A program made the translations under genes and the position numbers. Below, piece by piece: positions 10,301 through 22,300 of a stretch of 24,195 nucleotides of DNA. Numbering within the stretch: the stretch's first letter is position 1; the number at the start of each line of letters is the position of its first letter. The notes beneath the pieces were generated by a model. The model was not told the DNA's origin and did not search any database. It saw only the letters and a program-made list of their open reading frames with translations. Origin of the DNA: Phallusia fumigata (Eukaryota > Chordata > Ascidiacea > Phlebobranchia > Ascidiidae); NCBI GenBank assembly GCA_008931825.1, contig QXVZ01002240.1:1-24195 (forward strand), in the 5' to 3' direction.

Positions 10301-13300
10301 TGATAAATACTAGTTGACATAATATACAACAATGGCTAATCTGTGTAAACATACATCTACCATCTTAAATACCTTAACTTACCACACACAGCAGCATCAC
10401 AAAAATACCCTGTCGAGCAGTTTTGGTATCGCATAACAATGATAAATCCTTTGTTGAATTTTATTGTTGTTAGGCTTTAGTCATAGCGAAGTTTAAGATT
10501 GTTTGGTAGGCAATTAAAAAAGACATGTTTTGCGCCTTAAATACAAACTTGTTTTAGGTATCAATAAGGCCCGGGCACTATGTTGGTGTTTCAGAAGGTT
10601 ATTTTTGTATGTGTAAAAGTTTGGTTTTGGCCGAATGACATCAATTTTTTCGGCTGATACCAAATCTTCGTCAAAATTGCTGATTCGGCCAAATAAATTT
10701 AGCAAATGAAAGTGTCGGTACATCATCAATTGTAAGCCAGGGGTGCACAACCTGCTTTCGCACGAATACTAAATTATTTTAAGGGATAAACAGATGACTG
10801 ATGTTTGTGAGTTTTCTTGACAGATGCTGGTTCAAGCAGTAAAGATTCAGATTCTGAAACTTCATCTACAACTTTGGAGGAAGAAGTTTTGTCTGAAAGA
10901 GGTTATTACGTTCCTTGCTACCTTGAATACGTTGGAATGAAGTTTGTTAAAAATACTATGTGCCTGAGGCACATTGAGTAAACAATTAGCCAGTTTGCAT
11001 GGCCATTAAACACATTAATCTGCTCTCACATGTTTGGCATTAAACCTCATAATTGTCAATCTGGATTGATTGCAAATTTGAATCTGTTTCCTGTTTAATT
11101 CGCTTAGTTATTAAGTAGGGATAGACCGATTATCAGTACCAATATTCAACGTTTTGACACATATCGGCATCGGCCTTTTTGTCAACAAGCAAAAATTATC
11201 GCCTTTCTGATAAAAAATTTTTTGCCCACCTTTACTATTGAGTGAGTTTTCCTGGTAATGTTTCTGTTAGGGGGTGGAAACTAGAATTACGTGGAAAAAA
11301 AATTAATGGTTAAAAGCTACGTTACCCAAATTTACCATTATTTAAGTATTTTGTTAGAAAAGGCAGTGCCAGTGTGATAAGCCATACCGACCAATTGCTT
11401 ATGAGGTATTTTCCCATAAGAGGACAATTTGTAAAGGGGCTGCAGGCCATGATTTTGCTTTGTAGGCTGGATTTGATGACCAGGTTACTGGTTGTTGACC
11501 TCTGCTAAGCCCCAGTTGATTTGCCACCCCTCTTGTTTGTGGACTTCGCCATAGTATTTCATAATTCTCCACCTTTTTTTTAAATCAAACAAGAAATATC
11601 TGTGCTATTTTGTGTATAATCACAGCACACCACAGTTTTTAAACAGCCATAGGAAACCAGTAAGTTGCACTTGAAAGGGTTGTATTTTAATTGGACATGA
11701 CACAAGTCGATAGATATAGGAAATTCCTCGCATAACTGCTGGAGGCAATATGGATTTTTGTTGATTTCTTTGTTATGTTTTTTAATCACCCTTGTACTAA
11801 TCCCAACCCCCTGATTTTCCTTTTAATTGTGTATTCAAGTGTGTCGACGGTAGGCTTGGTGCTTCACTTAATACTGCAAATACAAAGTGTAAAGCATTTA
11901 AATGAATAGTAACTCGTTTGCTACTAACGTTCATGGTTAGTGATATTAGGGTCAGGAGTTTGGGATTTCCTGAATCTATCGGCTTGTGACATAAACAACA
12001 AATTGTGATAATTTACTTGTGAAGATTTTATCTGTGCATGTATACTATCTGTCAAACATGGAGGGGACACAGGTTGTTTTTTTACAGTGTCTAATTTTTA
12101 CTGTTTAGCATTGGTTTATTTACTCTATAAAGAAAAATTAATTCCAATTTGGTTTCTGTAGTTTTTGACCCCAATTGACCTATCGGTTAACACACAGGCC
12201 CGAAAAAACCAGAAAATTAAAATTTTCATTATTTATTAAAGTAAATTACCTGTTAGTTTCATATTTTAATAGCTAGTATGATGTAAAAAGTTTTGAAAGT
12301 GTTTTGTGACAGTCTGGTTCCACCTTATTTTTTATGGTTCCCTTCCATGAAGGGGACACATTTTGTTCATACCTTTTTTCTGACTAACGTGAGTTTGTTT
12401 CCACGTTTTGGTCTAGATGAAGTTGTTCAAATTCCTTAAATGTTCACACATAGTAGATGGGTATCTGAAGTTGTGCACTGACAACTTTTTACCCTACTTC
12501 CCCCACAAGCCCCCAAAATGTGAAAATTTTAAAACAGCAATATTAACAAAGCAAGTCACCTAAAAGTTTTCTATTTTGATGGTTGGTGGAATGCAAGGTC
12601 TTTTTAAAGTATTTTGTGACTTTAGATTAAATTCACCCATTTTACCTTTTTAACCTTAAATTTTAAGTTTTTTGTTCACATGCCCTTTACTTCAGATATA
12701 CTAATCCAAATGTGTTGAAATTTGAAACGTACGTATGTAAGGTGCTTTTGATTGCTTGTTTAAAACTTTTGGCATAATTGGTCAAGTATTTACCCTTACA
12801 GCCACAAACACATATTTAAATGCTGACTTTTGCCCCAAATGCAAAACAACCTTTGCCGAGCTTACAACACAAGCAGCACAACGCTTAGCGGTTGGTAACT
12901 GGGCTGCTACTTCACATATAAATGAGCGTTTATTGGGAGCGACAAAGCGGGCTCTTGCTAAATTAAATTTAGGTGGTGATGACCTCATTACGTTTGCTAT
13001 TTCGCAATGTAGAAGACAGTGCGGCACAGCAATTTATTTATTCATTTCATTTATTTTTAGTTCTGCAGTTGTATGTATCGTACACACAACATCTTTTAAC
13101 ATATATATATATATATATATATATAGATTATCATTTTTTATGACAGACGAATCCCAGCTGTTGATACTACACCACTGCTTTGTGTGATTACCTAGTGTTA
13201 ACCAAAATGTGTTTGCTAAATAATGCTATCATTTACAGTTGTACCCTCTTGTACAGTAGCATGCAAGCTTATATTTGGTTGGTCAAAAATGGAATGTTGT

Positions 13301-16300
13301 TGTTGGATTTATGGCACATTGCTGAAACCGCATTGGAAAGGGTCGTTTAGAGTTTGTTATGCGGTTTCTGCAGCTCTGCCAAATATCACTGCAGGTCAAA
13401 CTAGAAGGGTGGCTTTTACCATATTGCCATTTCATATACGGTATCACTCAATTTAAAAATGCATATATATTCACCATGTCATTTCACATTGGGTCCTATA
13501 GTTACTTCAGCTTTTTATAACATGATTGTTTGTGCAGGCAGAAATGCATGGGTCCCCACACATGCAAAGTTGTAGAATATCTAATTTTACATAAATTATA
13601 TAATGAAAAGACAGAATTGATAATATGACTAACTATGATCCAACCTACACAATTTAAAAGTCTAGTATGTTAACTGTCAGGGGTACAGGGTAAAACACAG
13701 CAACAAATCCACCAAAATGACATGTTATATAAACTATCTAACTTTCATCCTGTTCGGACATTGTTTAACAATTTGACCCATTCCAGAAGGGGACGCATAT
13801 TGTTTTCACTCTGTTTGTTTGTTTTTTTCTTTTTTTTCTACCCCGAGCTTGTCCATGTCTTTTGTCATGAAATGTTTGGTGGATTTGGATGAAACTTTTA
13901 CAGCAGGTAGATATGACCATAAAGATGTGCCTTCTGTTTCATTTGACCCCATAGCCCAAGTGGTTACCCTGCTAGCCCCAGAAGAGTAAAACGTTTTTCA
14001 AATGATTTGCATGCCTACAGACACCACAAACAAAACTGAAGTTAGGTCATGGAGTATGAACCACTTTCAAGTTGCATGGAAGTTCAGTGGGTGGTGGTTC
14101 ATGTCTGACTTATTAACAACTTATTGAGCATGAGGCCCTATTGGTTGTTTTGTGGCTCCCTATGGTGGTTAACATTTTAAACGATCTCTGATTGGGAAGA
14201 AATTGTATTAGATTTTAGGTTGGGCCATTGTGGTGTATCGATTACTACATTTAAGAAAATAGCCCCAGTGGTTACCCCACTAGCCCCCTAAAAAGGGTTA
14301 AATTACTAAACATTGTCCGAATTAGGTTAAATTTGGACAGTTTGTATACCATGCCATGGCAGTGTATTGATTCCTTTGTTTGACCCCATAGTCCCACTCC
14401 CGGCAGTTAAATGGGTAAGATTGTAGAACATGTCATTGTGATGCGCTGATTGATTTGTTGAAACCTATTTGTTGAAAAAGCCTGACATGTAAGAAAAACG
14501 CATAATATACAACTTTGCATGTGTGGGGACCCATGCGTTTCGGCCAGCAGAAACAATCATGTCATAAAAAGCTCAGGTAACTATTGGACCCAATGTAATA
14601 TAATGTGGGGAATATATCCTCTTTTTAAATTAGGTAATAGTGCATATAAAATGTCTATGTATGGTAAGCCACCCTTCTTTTTCAGTAATTGCATGTGTGT
14701 GGGGATCCATATGTTTATGCTAGCTGAAACAATCTTGTTATAAAATGCCAAGGGAATTAGGGACCGGGGGTAATGTGGGTATTGAAAATATATCCAATGT
14801 AGCAAAGAAAATGGTATATGTGGAGAACATCAGGGGGGGGGGGGGGGGGATGTGGAATGAAAATATGGAGAATGCCACCTCTCCACCTCTAGTTTTTAAA
14901 ATGGGTTAGGGTGTAAATGAAATGAAAGTATGATGAACACTTTCAAAAACATAATATGTTTTTGTAATTCGTAAAATTTAGCATTAAATTATTACATATA
15001 ACACTAAACACGAATCTGTTTATAATCAGAGTTGTTAAAAGTGGCATGATTCAATTAAGGTGTTACTGAGGATAGCATGAATTTTACGATTGTTACTAAG
15101 CATGTCAATGTTAACATTTATTGCAGCCAGTATACCCAACAAAACATCTACCTGCTTGGACTAAAACCGCACCTGGCCTGATTAAGCTGACAGTGCAATT
15201 GCTTTCAATCAGTCAGCTGAATTGCAATTTATTGGCAAACAATTTTCACTGTTGGTGTGCTTAAGAAAACCCAGGAGGCTAAAATAATGTTCAAAATATT
15301 GACCATACAAATGCAAAGAGGTAGCACCTATGACTTGAATATGCTGGAAGTGCATCAAGGCCACATAAATGTGCATCTACATATTTGCATTGAAACATTT
15401 GATACCAAAATTTTTGTTGTTAGGCAAACCCTTGAGTGAATCAACTCAATGTCTTTTACCTAAAAACAAGTTTAATAACAAAACATATGTAAAACTTAAT
15501 GTTTTGTTTATGATAAAGATGTCAGAAAAAAGCAGACATTTGATATGAGAGGAGCAATTATTGGTGGCAATGCAATATTTGGAGTTCAAGCTAAAACAGT
15601 ATACATCACAACTAGCACATATCCGCAAGCAGGTAATACGTTCTTTATTGCTTGTATATTTGTTCACACATTTGCACAAATGGTTTAAATTGTTTATTTG
15701 CTTGAGAATGTCTTCAAATGACCAGTAAAAAACTCAGTAACTTGCCATGTTACATAATAAATTTTATATTTTGTCCCCAAATCGGTCATATGGTTTGTTT
15801 TAATGCTTGGCTGTTACAAGAACAGGATTTATTGGCGAATATTTTGTCACCTTTGGTCTGCTAAAGAGAAAACAAGAGGCAAACTAAGGGCCTTGCAAAT
15901 ACATGAGAAAGGGCAGACAACTTTTACACAGGTTTTAGGCATCTAAAAACAACAACTGTGTTGCACAGGCTGAATTTACAGTCATTTGTCTAAAAAGTTT
16001 CATGTTGTTGTGCCAAAGCTCTTTGGTTGTTACAATGTTGGTGAGCAGTGAACATAGGTGCCAAGTTTTGTAAAAATGCAAGGTGACAAATGTTCGTCAC
16101 AATGCCAAGTATTGTGACCTTACACACATGTACAACAGCAAGATATCGTATTATGCTAACACTTGTGAAAGATTAAAAATTGTGTTAAGACAAACGTAGC
16201 CACTTAGCCTACTAGCCCTCTTAAAGTAGTCAAAATAATAACCAATAAAAATATAGCAGTTGATAAATAAAGCATATCACTTTTAAGAACTATTTGGGCC

Positions 16301-19300
16301 AGTATATTTTGACAAGAATGAAAAGATATTTAGGATGAAATTTTAAAAAATGCCAAAACCTTATCCACAAAGCCTTGCCCAAACTACCAATAAATAAGCC
16401 TCATTGTCGCACAATCATCACACTACAGATACCCTTTGCTGAGACTATTTACATCAATACACATATTTTGTAGTTTTTTAAATTTTGGATGTTGGTGTGT
16501 GTGAACTGGGGTTAAGAGTGGTCAGTGCATAACCTCAGTAGCCCATCTGTTATGTCTACAAATTTTGGGCACAACCAACTAGTACTGTTATAAAAACACA
16601 ATATTGTGTGCGTTATAACAGTCAGTTTTAATTTCAGCTAAACCGAAAAAGATTGCATTAAGAAAGCTTGGCCTTGTTGCTCCTGAGATCCACAATCCCA
16701 AATCAAAAGCTGGATCTTCATCTCAAGGTATTTCACCGCTGAGTTACCTGATGTGTGTAGCAGCTAATACTGTTTGTGGAAGCAATGCATGTACCTCATT
16801 TAATTGTGGGTCCCCTTTCCTGTATTTGCATATTGGTCACCTCAATAAATTTGGTTTGCTCCCATAGCCCTAATTACTAAACAATGTAAAAATGAAATTT
16901 AGATTTTAAGTAAAATAGTTTTTGTAAAAGTGTCATTGTGGTGCATAAATTGTTGTTGTTACCTCACTAGTCACAGAAAAGTAAAATGTTTTTGTGCTTT
17001 AATGCACCAAAAACGAAAAGGTTCTGTGTAAGCAGCGAACAAGTAAAGTTGCGTTAATCAATTATGAACTAATTGTTAGAGTTAAATGAGACAAAAACTG
17101 TGGGGGTGTTTCACTGTTGGTCGCCATGTCTGTAATCAAGCTTTTAGCAATGCCCAAGCACCACAAACAAAAAGTTAGTGTGCAAGTAGTGGTACAAGAG
17201 TAGATGTTGCAAACGATCTTAAACCATTTGTCGGTTATAATTATGGGTCCCCTTCCTGAAAGGGGACACATATTGTTTCCACTCTGTTTTTTTTTTGTTT
17301 TTTTTTTCCTTTTTTTTTCTACCCTGAGCTTGTCCATGCCGTTTTGCTATGAAATAAATAGTAGATTTCGATGAAACTTTTTCAGTGTGTAGGTATAATC
17401 ATGTGGTTGTGCCATCTGTTTTGTTTGACCCCATAGCCCCAGTGGTTACCCCGCTAACCCCCCAAAAAGGGTCAAATTATTAAACAATGTCTGAATTTGT
17501 TGAAATTTACACAGTTTGTAGAACATGTCTTTGTGGTGCACTGATTGCTTTGTTTATATCTATAGCCTGGACATGCATTTAGAAAAACACACAATGTAGA
17601 ACTTTGCATGTGTGGGGACCCATACGACCAGCAGAAACAATCATGTCATAAACAGTGCAGGTAACTATAAGACCCATTGTAATATAATGTGGGGAATATA
17701 TCTTCTTTTAATATCGGGTAATAGTGTATGTAGGGGGGGGGGATATGGTAAGCCACCCTTCTAGTTAAAAATACAGATGGTAGTAGGATTGTTGAAGCTG
17801 TCACTAATATAGTGAATATGGATCCTTAATGGAAATTGGGTGGTAGAGGATTTGGAGTGGCAATATGGTGAAAGCCACCCTTCTAGTTGTTTTCTTATTC
17901 AACTAATACATATCATGCTTTTAAATAGAAATATTATTGGAATTTTTGCAACATCAGACAAAATTTGGAAGCATTTTGATCATGCATTTTAGTTGCACAA
18001 ATAAAGGCACTCGGCCGAGTATTTTTAATGCTTTTCACCTTTGCTCATAAAAATTGCACGTCAAAGATTGTTTTGAAATTGAAAGACACATTTTAAGCCA
18101 CAGTAGTCTGTCAACATTTTTTAAATGATGAAATTTGTTTTGATCTGAACAGATACAGATTCAAGCAGTGGTGGATCAGATTCTGAAACCTCATCAGAAT
18201 CTCATAATGAGGAAATATCTGAACAAGGTTGTACCTTTCTTGCTTCTTTAAAGATAATGAATGTAGTTTTTGTGCATTTTAATGGTTTATGGCAAACTCA
18301 CATTGTTCTTGGAAATGAAAGTTAAAATTCATCAAAACAGAAAAAAGGTACATGAATACAGAATGCAATGTCTTTTAAAACAAGATAAAATCCAAGTTTT
18401 GTGCATCAAGGCCAATGGTGCAAGAAACTTAGGCATTTTCAAGCATTATGATTATTGATTGTGCTCTTATATCAATATTGAAATATGTACCATACCTTCC
18501 TTTTCAGCGTAATAAATTCTTTTATTAATATAAGAGCACAGCCAAAATGTAGTAAATACGAAATTTATTATAATTTATTACATCAACTAATAGCAAAAAC
18601 TAACAACAACTTGCAAACATGACAAGAACAGGCCATGTGACCGCTTTTAAACGAAGAGAATTTTGTCAATTGCGACATTTTGAACAAATACACAGTAATT
18701 ATCTGTAAAAATACCTGCAGACATCGCACATTTGGTGCTACATGCTACATTATCTATTTGATCACAAATGTTGTTCAAGTCTTAGATCATGTCAAGCCTT
18801 TGGTTTGGCGAGTCCGAGTCAATTCAAGTCTTTTCAAAGCAGGTACTTGAAGCAAGTTAAGTCTTTGAAAAAGTGACTTAAGTCTCCCAACATTGCAAGT
18901 AAATCTTAATCTTTTTTTGGGTTAAATACAGTAAACCTTAGTTAATGGGAATTTGACCGACAAATCCATCTTGATTAACAAAGAATATTTGTTTAAAGTC
19001 TGAGGTTATCTTGATAAATATATCAGTAAAAATAATCTAAATTTGTACACGTTAGTGGCCTAATGATGATAGAATTATTTTAAAGTAAAACAAATGATTT
19101 ATTGACACAGCATAACCTTACTCACTAATTATCCAGACAGCTTTGGGCAACAAACATAGGCCAGTATCCAGCAGCAAGCAGTTAATATGAATAAACATGT
19201 AGCTGCAATATGAATTAGTGTACCAACACAAAGCTGTAAAGTAGATAATCCAGGTTAGGAAATGTAAAAGAGCAACTTTTGTCTGGATTAGGTGAAGTTT

Positions 19301-22300
19301 TTTATCGAGAAAAGCGTTACAAATCATTTATACCTAAAAATTTATCTGAATGAGGCAAAGGTCCAGATTGACTGAGGTTTACTGCACAAAAATGTCAATC
19401 AAAAACACAACACACTAAAAAAGTTAGTGAAATTAACAAAATCAGAGTCAGAAATTACGTTGGGCTGCAGAAAACTTACATAAACACTAGTTAGTAGTTG
19501 ACCACATTCAATGTTGTTGATGCTCTTTACCAAAAACACATAAAACGTTTTTTAGGATAAGGAACCTTTTGCACAGTGGACCTAATAGGTTATAAACTTA
19601 ATATTATTAGGCTTAATAAGCACTAAATGTAAGCCTTCGAAAAATGTGAGTTAACAGATGTATGTGAGAGTACTGTGACACTGCTAACAAGAATTGTATC
19701 TGGGCTAGTCGTTTTTAACTGTCTTTTATTGTGTATGACATGTACTGATGGGGAAACAGTGAAGGTCACATTTTTAAGATCTTTGGTTTGAACAGATTGA
19801 ATTATTATCTACTTGGTTTAAATGTGACACACATACGACATTAGAATGTTTTAAAAAATACTTTCTTGACAGTGCAAAGGTGTTGGACATGTCATGACAA
19901 AATAAATGTTTCATAAAATTTCTGTTACAAGCNCCTGCCACATTTTATGGAGCAGGTCTACAAATATTGTTTGACACAGTTCGACAATCAAAACACAAAG
20001 TAAATTAAATAATCTGTGCAAATATCAACTAAAAATAAGTGTCTGCATAAAATATTTTTCACTTTGAAGTTGCTTCCAGTTTTTCAGATTTTTGCTTCAG
20101 CTTCAGACTTTTGACATTGTTTGCTAATGTAAAAGTAGCTTCTAATTTTTTTTTTTTTAATTTTTGCTTCAGCTTCAGATTTTTGTTATGCCACTGTTAA
20201 ATAATTTGATGCTCACTTCAAAGTAGATTGCAACCTAAATCTTTCAGCTATTTGTGGAAAAAGCATCTCTTGTAATTAAATGTTTTTGTGTTTACCACAT
20301 TTCAATTTTTGTTGACAGATTACAAAGTTACATGTGAAGGAAAATGGTTATTTGGTGGCTTATGAAAATGTTAAGGAGATACTTTCTGACACCATTGAGC
20401 TGACAATGTACAATTGTAATATACCAGTTTCTTTTGTTGATGAATGGAGTGATGTCATCACACAAAACCATGTAGGCATTTACCTGTTTATGTGATCAGA
20501 TTGTGGATATACCTGATTAATGATGTTTAAAGTAAAATATATCCAAAAGATTTGAATCTAAACTTCATTATTTCCATGACTGAAAATAAAACATTTTTTA
20601 TACTTTGTGTTAAAGCAAGCTGCAAGCAAAGATGAAATGACATTGGTTTCTTTTTTACCCAATTGGCAACCCTTGATTAATGTAACCACAAATCTTAACA
20701 AGACCAAGTTGCAAATATAAAATCCTAAGAATTGTGTTTACTCTGTTTTTTTTCTTTTTTCTCTCCTGCAAGTTTGTCTGCACCTATTTGGTATGAAATG
20801 TTTTCTGGATTGAAGTGAAACTGTCACAGGTGGTAGACATGGCCATGTGGTTGTGCCATTTGTTTCTTTTGACCCCATAGCCCAAGTGATTACCCTTCCA
20901 AAATTGTAAAACGTTTTTGACATGCGTGCGCACCACAAACGTTAGTTTAGTGTGGACTATATAGACAATTTAGTAGTAACACAGAGCTGCTATGCCAGTC
21001 AAATAACATGAACAAGGGGAAACCAATAGTATGAGACATGAATATTGGAAGTAAAATAAAGTCACAATACGTCTATAGCAATAAGGAAAATCCCCATGTT
21101 GAACACTTTCGTTGATGACTGTTGGTATGCAATATTTTGTTGGACATGGAGGAATTTTACAAGTGGTAGACTGTGTCTTGGGGGTGAGTTTAACCCCTAA
21201 GACTGGCCCTGATAGCCCCTGAAAATGGGTTCAATTGTTAAACAATTCCCAAATTAGATAAAATTTTGACAATATGTAGAACATGCAATTGTGGTGTATC
21301 AATTGCTGTGTTTTATATGTAGCCCCATCAGTCAACCTACTATTCCCAAAAGTTTCTTAATTGTGCCACGGTGGGTTGTGTTTAATTCCCATTCTCAGTT
21401 AAAATCACCAACTTTTGAATTAAATTATAACAAGTGGGGACCCATGCTTTTCTGTCTGCAGAAACAATAATGTCATAAAACTATAGGTAACTTTGGGACC
21501 CAATATAGCTAAAAACAGTGAATATGGCATTTTTAAATATGTTGAAATAGTGTTTGTGGAATGGCCATATGATGAAAGCCACCCTTCTAGTTTGCATTTA
21601 TTTTCCGTTAAAAACAGACTAAAAATTAGAGATTTGTCTTTACTTTGTATTAAGGCTAGCAAAGGTACAATGCTGTTTGTTCCTTTTTCAACTAATTGGC
21701 AACCCCTGATTAAAGTGACCATCAATCTTAATAATACCAAACTGCAACCAGTAACAGAAGTGTCACCTCATGGCGAGAATTTTTGCACTTCTACAAAAAT
21801 CGTAGATGCATTTTTAATCATGCAACTCGTTTTCATTTGTAGTTGTGTCAGAATGTGACAAATTTGTTGTTTTGGTGGCTTAAGCTTTTACAGATAAAAG
21901 TTTTTACGCCTTTTCCATGTAATGAGAGTAAATTGCGAAACACACTTGCTAACAAGAGACTAAAAAAAGTGTATGGGTTTTTTTTAAAATTGAAAATGAT
22001 CCCATATTGTTGTTTTCTAACTTTACTGTTTTGCATGTCAGTCTGCCAAATTAAAGATAAACTTTGTTTTCATCAATCTAGCACAGACAGTTTAATTTAA
22101 GTGTACAGTCATTATAAATGCACTTTGCTTGTAGGTTTGTGGCATTTAAAAAAAAACCTTGATTCAGAGACACTAAACCCACTTTTTCTTTTACACTTAC
22201 AGTTGTGCTATCTTAATTTGTCGAACAATAATCTTGCTGGTGTTGGAAAAAATCTGGCCAAATATTTCCACACCATTCCTGTGATGAGTCTTACTGGCTG

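Larger units (their letters stand above)
8546..10823. other. Intron without supported exons
   Basis: Contains an R1 3' segment, hAT-like ends and degenerate AT-rich sequence. The 84-codon plus-strand frame at 9519-9773 overlaps repeat-like sequence and shows no known motif. Confidence 0.5.
20472..22202. other. Intron between first and second LRR exons
   Basis: Made largely of two R1 copies. AT-rich sequence with short chance frames fills 21600-22200. No LRR-like exon was found between the two flanking LRR exons. Confidence 0.5.

Noticed and set aside
15127..15250. Strong-looking acceptor (TTTATTGCAG) followed by an open frame of about 40 codons
   Set aside because: No usable donor with matching phase before the stop and no similarity to neighbouring exons. 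Likely a decoy site.
17062..17337. 91-codon minus-strand frame
   Set aside because: It starts in the T-rich tract of the R1 5' end, giving a poly-Lys run, and has no family resemblance.
18270..18458. 62-codon plus-strand open frame after the cassette copy 2 linker
   Set aside because: Lysine-rich chance frame in AT-rich intron with no recognisable motif. Acceptor and donor signals inside it are poor.
21420..21858. Overlapping 106- and 121-codon frames on both strands
   Set aside because: They cover the R1 3' half and neighbouring intron. The open frames are a by-product of repeat sequence and similar R1 copies do not preserve them.
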